Assembly: GCA_913063325.1 (NCBI GenBank)
Contig: CAJXYE010000003.1
Location: 1 to 64,000 of the forward strand
Reading direction: 5' to 3'
DNA from: an uncultured Colwellia sp.
Lineage (GTDB): Bacteria > Pseudomonadota > Gammaproteobacteria > Enterobacterales > Alteromonadaceae
DNA: 64,000 nt
In this document: positions 27,085 to 36,607 of the stretch, one piece after another
Layout of the letters: each line of letters begins with the position of its first letter
Position numbering within the stretch: position 1 is the stretch's first letter
The notes under the pieces: model-generated
What the model was told of the DNA's origin: nothing
The model's database searches: none
The model's input: only the letters and a program-made list of their open reading frames with translations
Made by a program: the position numbers and the translations under genes

Positions 27085-29115
27085 ATGGAAACAATTGGCA
27101 CATCGGGTTATTTTTTAGCAGCTTGTGCTTATGCCGTTTTTATTTTATTACTCTTAGCAGCACGTAATAAAACGCTCGCTGGAAGTTTAGTACTGTTAGC
27201 TTCATTATTGGTGTTCTCTTCTTCTCTTAGTGCTGCATTACAACCGAAGCAAGGATTTTCATTGCTTATTGTTATGGCAATAGAAACCTTTAAAATAGCT
27301 GTTTGGTCGCTACTCATTATTTGTACACAAGCCAATATCACCTCGGTTAAAGGTCTAATTACCCACCCAAAAGTTAAGCAATACCTACAAGTGTGGGGTG
27401 GTCTATCAGCTCTTTGTTGGGGGGCTGCGCTATTTATGCCTGATAACGTTAAATTGCTATTTTCATTATTCTTATTGCTTAACTTGTGGTTATTGGTATT
27501 ACTTGAACAGTTATATCGAAATGCCGATGTTAAAGTGAAATGGGCTATTTGGACACTAATCATAGCCTTGGGTATGATTAGCGTATTTGACTTTGTGCTT
27601 TTTGCTCAGGCGGCAATGGTTAACCAATTAGACTTTTCTTACTGGTATGCACGTGGTTTTATTGCCGCGATAGGCATGCCATTAATATTGGTTAGTACTC
27701 GCCGTATTAAAGATTGGTCTGTGGACGTTTTTGTTTCCCGTGAAGTCGTTTTTTATAGTTCAATGTTACTTATTTCTGGCTTGTATTTGCTCTTATTGGC
27801 GATAGCTGGTTATGTGATTAATTACTTTGGTGGTGCTTGGGGCGATATTATAAGTATCGCGTTTATTATTTTAGGTGGTAGTGTTTTAGCTGCCTTATTA
27901 ATAACTGAGAGGCTACGTAGAGAGGTTAAGGTCTTTATCACTAAACATTTTTTCGCTAATAAATATGATTACCGAATTGAATGGCTTAAATCCATAGAGC
28001 AGTTGGAGATTGGTGAAAGTAATGATTATTACCATACAGCTACTCGTATTATTTGTTCCTCTTTAGACATCAAGCAGGGTGCACTGGTTAAAAAAATTGT
28101 AACGGGTAAGTATCAGTGCCTTTACCAAGATAATTATGACCTTACTGAAAGTGACTTAGGTTTATTAGTACCGATTGATAGGTTTTGCCAAAAACATGGT
28201 TGGATTATAGATGTCAGAGAATTTGTTTATGTAGAAGATAGTTACCCTGACCTTTTATTTGATGCCGATGCATGTAGGCAAAAACATATAGATATTATTA
28301 TCCCTATCTTTATGAATAAATCAGTTTATGGTTTTTTCTTATTGGCTATGCCGAAAGAGCAAGAGGTTTTAAACTGGGAAGATAGAGACTTACTTTTTTC
28401 TATCTCTAAGCAACTCAGTAATTACTTATCATTGAATGAAGCAAATGAGAGTTTAGCTGAATCTAAGCAGTTTGACGCATTCAACCGTATGTCTGCATTT
28501 TTGGTTCATGACCTAAAAAACGTACAAGCACAATTAGCATTAATTAATAGTAATGCTAAACGACATAGAGATAACCCTGAGTTCATTGATGATGTTTTTG
28601 AAACGATTGAGTCGGCAACAGGTCGATTAGATAAAGTGTTGACTCAGTTACGTAATAAACAAGTGGCGGAGTCGAGTAAAACCAACACTGATGTGCAAGC
28701 GTTAATCATGGGCGTTGTTAAACAGCGCAATGTACAATTGCCGCATGTTAGTACTGAGCTATCACTTGAACGTAATATAGTTATTGATGAAGAGACATTA
28801 TCTTCAGTGTTAAATCATTTATTACAAAATGCGCAAGAAGCGACAAGTGATAATGGCTGGGTTAAAATAATTGCTAAAATGATTACAGGTAGTCTGCACG
28901 TTAAAATAAGTGATAGCGGCTGTGGTATGTCTGCAGAATTCATAGCAAACCGCTTGTTTAAGCCTTTTGATACCACTAAGGGTAATGCTGGTATGGGAAT
29001 TGGGGTTTATGAAGCTAAACAGTTCATTGAAGGTTTAGATGGGACTATGAAAGTAACTAGCCGCGAAAATGAAGGCAGCCACTTTGAAATAACCTTGCCG
29101 TGTAAATACAGCTAA
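27085..29115 (+). CDS. prsK: XrtA/PEP-CTERM-type sensor histidine kinase PrsK
   Basis: Membrane sensor kinase normally found with exosortase-A loci. The 676-residue product has about eight N-terminal membrane segments (about 8-275), a GAF-like region (about 300-445), a dimerisation helix with the phospho-acceptor histidine 475 in FLVHDLKNV, and a C-terminal ATPase domain with N box LLQNAQEAT, DSGCGMS and FDTTKGNAGMGIGVYEAKQF. It starts 27 bases before the response-regulator gene in the same direction, and upstream of the whole exopolysaccharide locus, consistent with its control. Confidence 0.93.
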   Translation: METIGTSGYFLAACAYAVFILLLLAARNKTLAGSLVLLASLLVFSSSLSAALQPKQGFSLLIVMAIETFKIAVWSLLIICTQANITSVKGLITHPKVKQYLQVWGGLSALCWGAALFMPDNVKLLFSLFLLLNLWLLVLLEQLYRNADVKVKWAIWTLIIALGMISVFDFVLFAQAAMVNQLDFSYWYARGFIAAIGMPLILVSTRRIKDWSVDVFVSREVVFYSSMLLISGLYLLLLAIAGYVINYFGGAWGDIISIAFIILGGSVLAALLITERLRREVKVFITKHFFANKYDYRIEWLKSIEQLEIGESNDYYHTATRIICSSLDIKQGALVKKIVTGKYQCLYQDNYDLTESDLGLLVPIDRFCQKHGWIIDVREFVYVEDSYPDLLFDADACRQKHIDIIIPIFMNKSVYGFFLLAMPKEQEVLNWEDRDLLFSISKQLSNYLSLNEANESLAESKQFDAFNRMSAFLVHDLKNVQAQLALINSNAKRHRDNPEFIDDVFETIESATGRLDKVLTQLRNKQVAESSKTNTDVQALIMGVVKQRNVQLPHVSTELSLERNIVIDEETLSSVLNHLLQNAQEATSDNGWVKIIAKMITGSLHVKISDSGCGMSAEFIANRLFKPFDTTKGNAGMGIGVYEAKQFIEGLDGTMKVTSRENEGSHFEITLPCKYS

Positions 29116-29142
29116 AAATAAAATAAAGGATATAGCATAGCT

Positions 29143-30492
29143 ATGGAAAAATTGCTGATTGTTGATGATGATATTGGTGTACAAAAACAATTAAAATGGA
29201 GCTTGGCTGACTACAATGTTGTACTCGCTGATACACGTGAGAGTGCTATTGCTGCCGTGAGACGTTATGAACCTAAAGTAGTTACCTTAGATTTAGGTTT
29301 ACCGCCTGATACAGCTAATGCCAGCGAAGGTTTAGCTGCTTTAAAACAAATATTAGAGATCGCTCCTCATACTAAAGTTATTGTTATAACCGGTAATGAT
29401 GACCGAACTAATGCGTTAAAAGCTATTGAAATGGGCGCTTATGACTTTTACCAAAAACCGGTTGATGCCGATGTGATTAATGTCATTGTCTCTCGTGCCT
29501 TTAGTCTAGCAACGATAGAAACAGATAACCGTAGTATGAAGTCTATTGTAGACTGTGATACGGGTATTATTGGTAGCAGTGAAAGCATTGATAGACTACG
29601 GGTAATGGTACAGCGTATTGCACCAACAGAAATAACCGCGTTATTACTGGGTGAAAGTGGTACAGGTAAAGAAGTCACAGCGAAAGCCATTCATAAAGTG
29701 AGTGACCGTAGTGATAAGCCTTTTGTCGCCATTAATTGTGCATCTATTCCTGAAAACTTATTAGAGAGTGAGTTATTTGGCTTTGAAAAGGGCGCTTTTA
29801 CCGGAGCGCATAAAACAACGTTAGGAAAAATAGAATGTGCCCAAGGCGGGACACTATTTCTAGATGAAATAGGTGATATGCCTTATCATTTACAAGCAAA
29901 GTTATTGCGTTTTTTGCAAGAAAAAATCATAGAGCGCTTAGGTGGGCGAAAAGAGATCCCTGTTGATGTTCGTGTCATATGCGCAACCAACCAAAACCTT
30001 GAAGTTATGGTTGCGGAAAAGTCTTTTAGAGAAGATCTTTTTTATCGTATTACTGAGATTACTTTAAATATACCCCCATTACGTGACCGTGATGAAGATG
30101 TACTTATTTTAGCTAATTTCTTTTTACAGCAATACAGCGTTGAATATAAACGTAATGCTAAGTCATTTGCCGATGATGCTTTATATGGTCTAAGGCATCA
30201 TAAGTGGCCTGGAAATATTCGAGAGCTACAGAATAAAGTTAAATCATCGGTTATTATGAGTACCAGTACTCAAGTGACAGCTTTTGATTTAGGCTTTTTT
30301 GACAAAGTCGATAGCGAGTATGAATTGTCACTCAATTTACGTACCGTGCGTGAGCAAGCCGAAACTATTGCCATTCAAAAAGCTTATGCATTGACGGAAG
30401 GTAATATGTCGAAAACTTCGGAATTATTGGGCATTACCAGACCAACGCTTTACTCTTTGATTGAAAAATATAAGATTGCCATTAACGATTAG
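29143..30492 (+). CDS. prsR: XrtA/PEP-CTERM-type sigma-54 response regulator PrsR
   Basis: NtrC-type transcription activator, target of PrsK. The 449-residue product has a receiver domain (acceptor Asp50 in VTLDLGLPP, Lys105 in YQKPVD), an AAA+ domain with Walker A GESGTGKE (170-177), GAFTGA (217-222, contacts sigma-54) and GGTLFLDEIGDMP, and a Fis-type helix-turn-helix at the end (MSKTSELLGITRPTLYSLIEKY). It is expected to act on sigma-54 promoters; no clear TGGCAC-N5-TTGC site was found in the intergenic regions of this locus. Confidence 0.94.
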   Translation: MEKLLIVDDDIGVQKQLKWSLADYNVVLADTRESAIAAVRRYEPKVVTLDLGLPPDTANASEGLAALKQILEIAPHTKVIVITGNDDRTNALKAIEMGAYDFYQKPVDADVINVIVSRAFSLATIETDNRSMKSIVDCDTGIIGSSESIDRLRVMVQRIAPTEITALLLGESGTGKEVTAKAIHKVSDRSDKPFVAINCASIPENLLESELFGFEKGAFTGAHKTTLGKIECAQGGTLFLDEIGDMPYHLQAKLLRFLQEKIIERLGGRKEIPVDVRVICATNQNLEVMVAEKSFREDLFYRITEITLNIPPLRDRDEDVLILANFFLQQYSVEYKRNAKSFADDALYGLRHHKWPGNIRELQNKVKSSVIMSTSTQVTAFDLGFFDKVDSEYELSLNLRTVREQAETIAIQKAYALTEGNMSKTSELLGITRPTLYSLIEKYKIAIND

Positions 30493-30497
30493 TCGTA

Positions 30498-30526
30498 TAT
30501 ACCCACCTTCAAGTCGGATGGGTATA
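30498..30526. repeat. Short TATACCCA palindrome related to the MITE ends
   Basis: A 29-bp sequence starts TATACCCA and ends TGGGTATA. It also contains TTCAAG and lies between the convergent genes prsR and the ATPase gene. It looks like two joined ends of the 10309-10576 element. Confidence 0.45.
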
Positions 30527-30530
30527 AATA

Positions 30531-30563
30531 AAACAACCGATACATATTAAGTATCGGTTGTTT
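30531..30563. terminator. Bidirectional terminator between prsR and the leftward eps operon
   Basis: Perfect 13-bp inverted repeat AAACAACCGATAC / GTATCGGTTGTTT with a 7-base loop and A/T runs on both sides. It overlaps the stop codon of the minus-strand ATPase gene at 30547. Confidence 0.85.
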
Positions 30564-31584
30564 TACTTTGTAACTCAGCAAATTCACGGCTTTTTTGTTT
30601 TAAAAGTTTATCTATATAGCGGGTCATCTTTACTTTTTGCTGTATTGAGCCTTCCAATATCTCTTCTACTTCACGTAAAACATTCTTTATATTCTCAACA
30701 TTTTCAGTCGAATTAACTACAGAAGCTTTAATCGGCTTGTCGTTATCAATAGATTGTCCACTCAATGACCCTGTGAGTTCAACAGACATCTCCTTGGCGA
30801 CTTCTTTGATGGCTTTACAATCAATGGTGTTTAACTCCTCTAAAAAGCCAAACAAGAGCAAACGATCGACAAAAATATTTATTTTTCTCGGTACGCCGAA
30901 TGTCGTTTCAAAAATAAGCTGAAATGCTTCATCTGAAAATAAGGTATCTTTATTGCAATTAGCTTGTGCCAATCTATGGTTGATGTAGTTTTTTACTTCT
31001 TCGGCATTAAGTGGCTTTAGGTGGGCAGAGGCTATAATACGTTGTCTAAATTGCTCCATATCGGGTGCAGATATGATAGCTTTTAATTCTTCTTGGCCTA
31101 ATAAGAAGCTTTGAATAAGAGGTTTGTTATCTAACTGAAAGTTAGAGAGCATGCGTAACTCCTCTACCGTTTCAGCGGGTAGATTTTGAGCTTCATCTAC
31201 AAGTAGTAGTGCGCGCTTACCTTGTTTATGTAAATTAATCAAAAAGAGCTCAATACTCTTTAATATATCAGCTTTACTGTTTCCTGTTACTTTGATCTTA
31301 AACTCAGAAGCAACTAACTCAAGTAACTCGTCAGGGGTTAGTTTGGTGGTAACAAGCTGTGCAGCAACAATGTTTTCATCAGCAATGTTGGCTAATAAAT
31401 TACGAGCAATGGTTGTTTTACCTGTACCAATAGGACCGGTAATTACGATGAAACCTTCACCTTGATCTAATCCATACTGTAAGTAAGATAAAGCACGTTG
31501 ATGATGGTTGGTTGCAAAGAAAAATCGAGGATCTGGGCTTAACTGAAAAGGTCGTTCACTAAAACCATAGTAACTTTCATACAT
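30547..31584 (-). CDS. XrtA-associated ATPase (ExeA/GspA-like)
   Basis: AAA+ ATPase typical of XrtA loci, assigned to assembly or regulation of exopolysaccharide export. The 345-residue product begins MYESYYGFSERPFQLSPDPRF, the family signature, with Walker A GPIGTGKTT (about 51-59), Walker B RALLLVDEAQNLP (about 123-135) and a C-terminal charged extension. It is the last gene of the leftward operon, starting 1 bp after the preceding gene's stop, so it is cotranslated with it. Confidence 0.92.
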   Translation of the reverse strand: MYESYYGFSERPFQLSPDPRFFFATNHHQRALSYLQYGLDQGEGFIVITGPIGTGKTTIARNLLANIADENIVAAQLVTTKLTPDELLELVASEFKIKVTGNSKADILKSIELFLINLHKQGKRALLLVDEAQNLPAETVEELRMLSNFQLDNKPLIQSFLLGQEELKAIISAPDMEQFRQRIIASAHLKPLNAEEVKNYINHRLAQANCNKDTLFSDEAFQLIFETTFGVPRKINIFVDRLLLFGFLEELNTIDCKAIKEVAKEMSVELTGSLSGQSIDNDKPIKASVVNSTENVENIKNVLREVEEILEGSIQQKVKMTRYIDKLLKQKSREFAELQSKTTDT

Positions 31585-31585
31585 G

Positions 31586-33184
31586 TTAAAAATCTTTCGT
31601 TAAATTAAGTGAAGCACGGGCTTCGTTATATGTGTAGCGCTCAAAGTTTGATTGTCTATCAAGGTATTGAAGCGTTAAAAAGGCATTGAGGGATGATGCT
31701 AGGCTTTTGTTATAAGTTGCTGATAATTTTTTGTAAACATCCTTTTGCCTAGGCCCATCAGGTTGGTCTTTATCAAAAATATTTTTATTGTAACTAATAT
31801 ATACAGTAACATCACTTCGACTACTTATACGGCGGGTAATACTAAAACGAGCATCAAGGTAATCGTCGATAATGCCAGTACTTAAGCTTTCTCGTTCCCG
31901 GTTAGATAGGTCCAAAGTGAAAGTGGTACGCGCAAGAGCTAATTGAGATTGCCATGATAAGCGTTTATTTAATGAAAACTCATTATCCTCAACCAATTCA
32001 AGTGAGCTGACAGGTACATTAGTATAATCAGTAGTATCGCTGGGTGTTTCCCCTAAAGGTAAACAATCATTCACATCGGTAGTATCATTAGGACACCAAA
32101 CTTCGCTATCTATTTGCTGATAATTATTACGATCAAATACCTCAATATTTTCATGGTATGAAAGTGTGTTAGTAAGGCGTCTGCTTTTGTGGGTAAAATC
32201 TACATTATACGAGTCACCAAAAAAACGTTTTGAATAGCCAGCTTTTAGTGATGTTCGTGCTGACAGTTGCCAGTCAATATCCGCAGCGACATAGTCATCA
32301 CTCGCTTCTGTATTATCACGGACATAGTTATACGATAAATCGACAATAAAATGTTTTGCTGCTTGGTAGCGTAAACCGGGTCCCCATGAAGGAATAGCAT
32401 CAGGGTTGCTTCCTGCGGCAGTACCTGTAACTCTTTCATTATATAAACGTACAAAAGGGTTGAGTTTGTATGAAGTAATAACACCTAATTTTGTTTCTAA
32501 TCGGTAATTTTCGCTGGTTAAGCTCTCGGTGGTATTGTTAACGCCGCCATTTTCTCTATTAGAAAAAGAGCCATCAAGATCCCAAAAAACATAACGAGCA
32601 GCATTACCATTTTTACTATTAATTACGGCTGTGTAGCCATGACTCTCACCAATATCATCTTCAGTATTAGTTAGACTACCAATGAGCGATGAATAGAGTG
32701 AGTAATCACTATTTGCAGTGTTGTATTGCAGACCTGCAGAATGATTTTGTTGTTGAACTGTATCAGCAGTGATTAAGTCAGCTAAACTATTGCCGCTATC
32801 ATTTTTACTGACGTTAGTTATGGAAGAGTTTGTGACGAATTGAAGCTTATCTTGCCAAAGTGAGTAGGACAAATTACCGAACCAGGTTTGATAGTCATCA
32901 TTAAGCTCACTGTCATGGCTGTAGGTAGCTAAAGTCTCTGTTGCTGCAAATGTAAAATTTAACTTTCTTGAGCTGAAGTTAGCATCGGCACCGATAATTA
33001 ACTGGTTAACTAAACTTGACTGTTTATCAAGTTGAGTTAGCTCAATATTATTGGTGTAAGTTTCAGTAAGCCCTAAACTAGGTTCAAAGCGCCACTCTCC
33101 AGCTAAAGCGCTAGCAGATAAAAATAAGCTAGCGACCGTCAAAAAGAGAGACTTAAGTTGATATTTACTGGTTTTTTCTACCAT
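31586..33184 (-). CDS. XrtA-associated outer-membrane protein (TIGR03016-like)
   Basis: Predicted beta-barrel outer-membrane protein of exopolysaccharide export, from a family known in XrtA loci. It has a signal peptide (YQLKSLFLTVASLFLSASALA) and a mature part beginning GEWRFEPSLGLTETYTNNIEL, typical of the family. It continues with many amphipathic strands and ends ASLNLTKDF with the terminal phenylalanine. The start is uncertain: five in-frame ATGs (33211 to 33184) lie within the tyrosine-coding tail of the upstream kinase. The last one (33184) gives a normal signal peptide and is used here. Confidence 0.85.
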   Translation of the reverse strand: MVEKTSKYQLKSLFLTVASLFLSASALAGEWRFEPSLGLTETYTNNIELTQLDKQSSLVNQLIIGADANFSSRKLNFTFAATETLATYSHDSELNDDYQTWFGNLSYSLWQDKLQFVTNSSITNVSKNDSGNSLADLITADTVQQQNHSAGLQYNTANSDYSLYSSLIGSLTNTEDDIGESHGYTAVINSKNGNAARYVFWDLDGSFSNRENGGVNNTTESLTSENYRLETKLGVITSYKLNPFVRLYNERVTGTAAGSNPDAIPSWGPGLRYQAAKHFIVDLSYNYVRDNTEASDDYVAADIDWQLSARTSLKAGYSKRFFGDSYNVDFTHKSRRLTNTLSYHENIEVFDRNNYQQIDSEVWCPNDTTDVNDCLPLGETPSDTTDYTNVPVSSLELVEDNEFSLNKRLSWQSQLALARTTFTLDLSNRERESLSTGIIDDYLDARFSITRRISSRSDVTVYISYNKNIFDKDQPDGPRQKDVYKKLSATYNKSLASSLNAFLTLQYLDRQSNFERYTYNEARASLNLTKDF

Positions 33185-34061
33185 AGCCATACCCATAATA
33201 ACCATAGACATCTTTTTTAGATCTAATGGTTTTATTCATCACTAAGCCTAATGCAATATCACTATTTAATTGGCTCACTGCAGTTTTTACATCATCTGTT
33301 TTTGTTTTTGACTCTTCAACAACAATAAGTGCTTGACCAACAATATCAGACAATAGCGGGGTTTCAGTCACACCAATAATGGGTGGGCAATCAAAAATAA
33401 CTATTCGATCTGGGTAGCGTTCAGCTAGTTCTTTAGCTAATTTCCCCATACGTTCACTGGCCAATAGTTCATTGGTCAAATAGTGTGGTTTGCCCGCTGG
33501 GATGAGTTTTAAGTTATCAATACTTGTGCTGTAAATTATATCGGAAAGGGATGATACTTCAGCAAGTAGATATTCCAACAGACCTTTTTTACTCTCAAAT
33601 TCAAATTCTCTATGTAAACTTGGTCTTAATACATCAGCATCAATTAACAGTACTGTTTTATCCTGCTCAAGGGCGATACTTAATGCTAAATTAATCGCCA
33701 CATAAGTTTTACCTTCATTAGGGTGAGAGCTGGTCACCATAATCAAGTTACTGTTATGTAATGTTTTTGATGCTAAGCCAAAAGCATTATTTAGTAATTT
33801 TCGCTTTATATGACGGAATTCTTCTTGAATATGATGAGTACTATCAGGACTGTAAATAAAACCCCGTTCAGTTAACCTGTCACCATTTAATATTATCTTG
33901 TCTTTGTTGTTACTGATTTCTGGAGTGACTTGTATAGGCGTAGAAGCGTTTACTGTCTCATGAACGTTATTAACTACTGTGACTTCAGCTTTAGTAGTAC
34001 TAGCTGATTTCTCTTGTTGAGCTAATTTTTGTTTAGCCAAGGCTTTCTCAATGGTACTCAT
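33165..34061 (-). CDS. XrtA-associated bacterial tyrosine kinase (EpsG-like)
   Basis: Bacterial tyrosine autokinase controlling chain length and export of exopolysaccharide with the adjacent Wzz-type protein. The 298-residue product has Walker A TSSHPNEGKTYVAINLA (about 111-127), Walker A' VLLIDADVLRPSLHR (about 137-151) and Walker B IVIFDCPPI. A tyrosine-rich tail (VYGYYGYGYGRKNQ) serves as the autophosphorylation cluster. It starts 2 bp after the chain-length gene and overlaps the next gene's start region. It lacks a membrane domain, so it pairs with the separate Wzz-type protein. Confidence 0.93.
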   Translation of the reverse strand: MSTIEKALAKQKLAQQEKSASTTKAEVTVVNNVHETVNASTPIQVTPEISNNKDKIILNGDRLTERGFIYSPDSTHHIQEEFRHIKRKLLNNAFGLASKTLHNSNLIMVTSSHPNEGKTYVAINLALSIALEQDKTVLLIDADVLRPSLHREFEFESKKGLLEYLLAEVSSLSDIIYSTSIDNLKLIPAGKPHYLTNELLASERMGKLAKELAERYPDRIVIFDCPPIIGVTETPLLSDIVGQALIVVEESKTKTDDVKTAVSQLNSDIALGLVMNKTIRSKKDVYGYYGYGYGRKNQ

Positions 34062-34063
34062 GG

Positions 34064-35650
34064 CTAAAATATCCTTTTTAATGGTGCTTGAATAAGGTCA
34101 GGAAATAAAAAATAACTAATAAATAACACTAATAGGCCAAGTAATATCGCGTTAGAGCCTATAAAGATAAAAGTCTTCTTTTGCTGCCACTTATGTAGAC
34201 CTAAGTTTTCATTGGCTGATATAACACCAAAAATAGGTACGCCTGTTATTTTAGATAGCTGAGCTGTAGATATTGCTACAGGGTTCAATTGACTCATTAA
34301 TAATGATAAACCAATACCGACACCAAAGCCTAAAATAGTGACTACGCCAAATAAAATGAAACGTTTTGGCCCTGAAGGTTTAGTTGCTTTACGCGGCGGA
34401 TCAATCACGCGAAATTGAATTTTATCAGTGGTTTCATCAGCCTGTTGAGCTAGTTGGGCTGTTTCTTTACGAGATAATAACTCTTCATATTTCTTTTTAG
34501 TTATTTCATAACCACGATTGAGTGCCACTAGTTCAGCTTCAATTTCGGGTAAAGTATGCACTCTATTTTCAAGCTCAATAATACGCTGGCGGTAGTCATC
34601 AGCTCTGACATTAAGTGAGGCAATTAAGTTTTCCAGCTGGTTAACTTGAATTTGTACACCTTGAATGACAGGATTAGCGCTTAAATGTTGCAAGCTGCCT
34701 GTATTTTCATTGTTTTGCGCGAGGTATTTTTCTATTTCCTCGCTCCGTAATTTATTTAAATGCGTTAGGTTTCGGGTCACTTCAACAACATCAGGGTGCT
34801 TGTTGGTATAACGAAGATTTAAGGTATCGAGCTGAACTTCTAGCTCTGTAATCCTGTCATCGTAAGTGGTTTGAATAGAGCTAGCACTTTTTATTTTATT
34901 ATTACCCTTGTCGTCGGCAGCTATCGATTGAGACAGCTGTTTTTTAGCAGAGTCTAGGCGAGTTTTATTCTCTAAAATATCTAACTCAGTTGCTTTTAGT
35001 AACTCTTTATTGGTATTGAGTTTATTATAATAACCACCGTATTCATTGAGTAAGATCCCGCTGTATTTCTGTTTAAAGCTTGTTAATCTAGCCTCTGAAG
35101 CACTTAATCTATTTTCATACTCTTTAATTTGAGTATTTAGAAATTTTTGTGCACTGTCTGAATCACTTCGAGTTTCCCCTAAGGTATTTTCAATGAAAAC
35201 AGTGAGTGCAGAGCGAACAATATTCTTGGCCATCTCAGGATCTCTATCTTCTATACTTAAGGTATAAATGTTCTCTCGACCCATGCCGGATATTTTGATG
35301 TTATCTTTTAATCTTTTAATTATAGCTTCATATTCTTCACTATTACTGGCTTGTACATCTAAATCAGTCATACGCGATATGCGCTCTAAATTTGGACGAC
35401 TTAATAGTGTCTTTACCATTAGGCGAATTTGCGTATCAGGATTCGTTTCTACAGTTAAACCTTTTAATAAAGGGCGTAATAAAGATTGAGTATCAACATA
35501 AACTCTTGCTTCTGACTCATAAACATTGGGCATAGAGGCGACGAAATACCAGCCGATAGGGCAAATAATCCAAGTAGCTATGATAATATATCGACGTTTT
35601 AACCAAATCCCTTTTAGATAATCAATTATCTCTTCAAAAATCTCTTGCAT
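34064..35650 (-). CDS. XrtA-system polysaccharide chain-length determinant (Wzz/EpsF-like)
   Basis: Inner-membrane co-polymerase that sets polymer length. The 528-residue product has an N-terminal membrane segment (YIIIATWIICPIGWYFVASM, about 20-39), the conserved PNVYESEARVYVDTQSLL, long coiled coils (about 165-250 and 320-400), a PPRKATKPSGPKRF motif before a membrane segment (about 432-450), and a final membrane segment near 490-515. It precedes the tyrosine kinase and follows the export lipoprotein, the usual order. Two C-terminal segments are unusual compared with simple Wzz, but common in this XrtA family. Confidence 0.92.
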   Translation of the reverse strand: MQEIFEEIIDYLKGIWLKRRYIIIATWIICPIGWYFVASMPNVYESEARVYVDTQSLLRPLLKGLTVETNPDTQIRLMVKTLLSRPNLERISRMTDLDVQASNSEEYEAIIKRLKDNIKISGMGRENIYTLSIEDRDPEMAKNIVRSALTVFIENTLGETRSDSDSAQKFLNTQIKEYENRLSASEARLTSFKQKYSGILLNEYGGYYNKLNTNKELLKATELDILENKTRLDSAKKQLSQSIAADDKGNNKIKSASSIQTTYDDRITELEVQLDTLNLRYTNKHPDVVEVTRNLTHLNKLRSEEIEKYLAQNNENTGSLQHLSANPVIQGVQIQVNQLENLIASLNVRADDYRQRIIELENRVHTLPEIEAELVALNRGYEITKKKYEELLSRKETAQLAQQADETTDKIQFRVIDPPRKATKPSGPKRFILFGVVTILGFGVGIGLSLLMSQLNPVAISTAQLSKITGVPIFGVISANENLGLHKWQQKKTFIFIGSNAILLGLLVLFISYFLFPDLIQAPLKRIF

Positions 35651-35715
35651 TACTACCCTTTAACTACCTTTAAAATTGTGTGCTAAATTTATATGCCATT
35701 GTGTGATGATGAACT

Positions 35716-36351
35716 TTAAAACCATGCCTCTGGAATAATGATTATATCGCCGGGTAACATATCAACATTAGCACTGATTTCCCCTTCTTTAAGTAGCTGA
35801 TCTATCTTTACTTGATATTGTTTCTGTTGACCGTCTTCAATACGTATTAATACAGCATCATTGCCATCAGCAAATTCAGTTAAACCACCTACTTGAATCA
35901 TAACATCGAGCAAGGTCATGTGCTGAGTATAGTTAATCGCTCGGGGTTGTGCTGCTTCACCAATAACACGAACTTGTTCACTAAAAGGACCGACAAAGTT
36001 TTCTACAGTGACAGTAACAATAGGATCTCGTAAATAGGTTGCTAAAATCCCTTCAATTGAACGGGCTAATTCGGTTGGTGTTTTACCTGTGACCTTGATA
36101 TCTTCTACTAAAGATGTGGTGATCATGCCATCTGGACGTACTACAAATGAACCGGAAACTTCAGGGTTTCGCCAAACAAAAATATTTAATACATCACCTG
36201 AACCAATCAAATATTTATAAGAATTTATATTGGCCGTATTAGAAGGGTGCAATGTTGCGCTAGGCAATGTGTTGTTTGAATTACAAGCTGAAAGAAGAAT
36301 TGCTAACAATAGCAGTCCAACTTTGAAAGTGTTGCTAAAGAGATTATCCAT
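35716..36351 (-). CDS. Exopolysaccharide export lipoprotein (Wza/EpsA-like, XrtA type)
   Basis: Outer-membrane export channel protein of the polysaccharide export family. The 211-residue product has a lipoprotein signal (LLLLAILLSACNSNN, cysteine about 23), the Poly_export domain (YLIGSGDVLNIFVWRNPEVSGSFVVRPDGMITTSLVEDI, about 47-85) and an SLBB region, ending MLPGDIIIIPEAWF. It is short, as usual for the XrtA version. It is the first gene of the leftward operon and is divergent from the sugar-transferase gene. Confidence 0.93.
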   Translation of the reverse strand: MDNLFSNTFKVGLLLLAILLSACNSNNTLPSATLHPSNTANINSYKYLIGSGDVLNIFVWRNPEVSGSFVVRPDGMITTSLVEDIKVTGKTPTELARSIEGILATYLRDPIVTVTVENFVGPFSEQVRVIGEAAQPRAINYTQHMTLLDVMIQVGGLTEFADGNDAVLIRIEDGQQKQYQVKIDQLLKEGEISANVDMLPGDIIIIPEAWF

Positions 36352-36514
36352 AATTTACACCTTTTAAATATAACCGCCTTTTCTCAAAACATATACATTA
36401 ATATACGTGTTGAAGGGGAGCGAATATCATAAATTTAATTAGAAATATAATGATTAAGTGTATGATATTTTGTCTTCGTTTAACAATGTAAATTAACAAT
36501 TTGTAAATTAAACG

Positions 36515-36542
36515 TTAACTTAAGTGTGTTTTTTGTTAGAAT
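36515..36542 (+). promoter_or_regulatory. Candidate extended -10 promoter for the rightward eps operon
   Basis: TTAACT (36515-36520), 16-base spacer, TAGAAT (36537-36542), with TG one base before the -10 (36534-36535). It is 65 bp before the ATG at 36608. Tentative, because the -35 matches only four positions. Confidence 0.4.
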
Positions 36543-36607
36543 CAGTACTGCTTTATCAAAGGATAGCAGCTATTAATAACTATCAATTAAAGGGAATCTA
36601 GTCAGTT

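Noticed and set aside
27094-27109. TGGCAC followed by an AT-rich stretch, resembling a sigma-54 -24 element
   Set aside because: It lies within the first codons of prsK and lacks a proper GC at -12.
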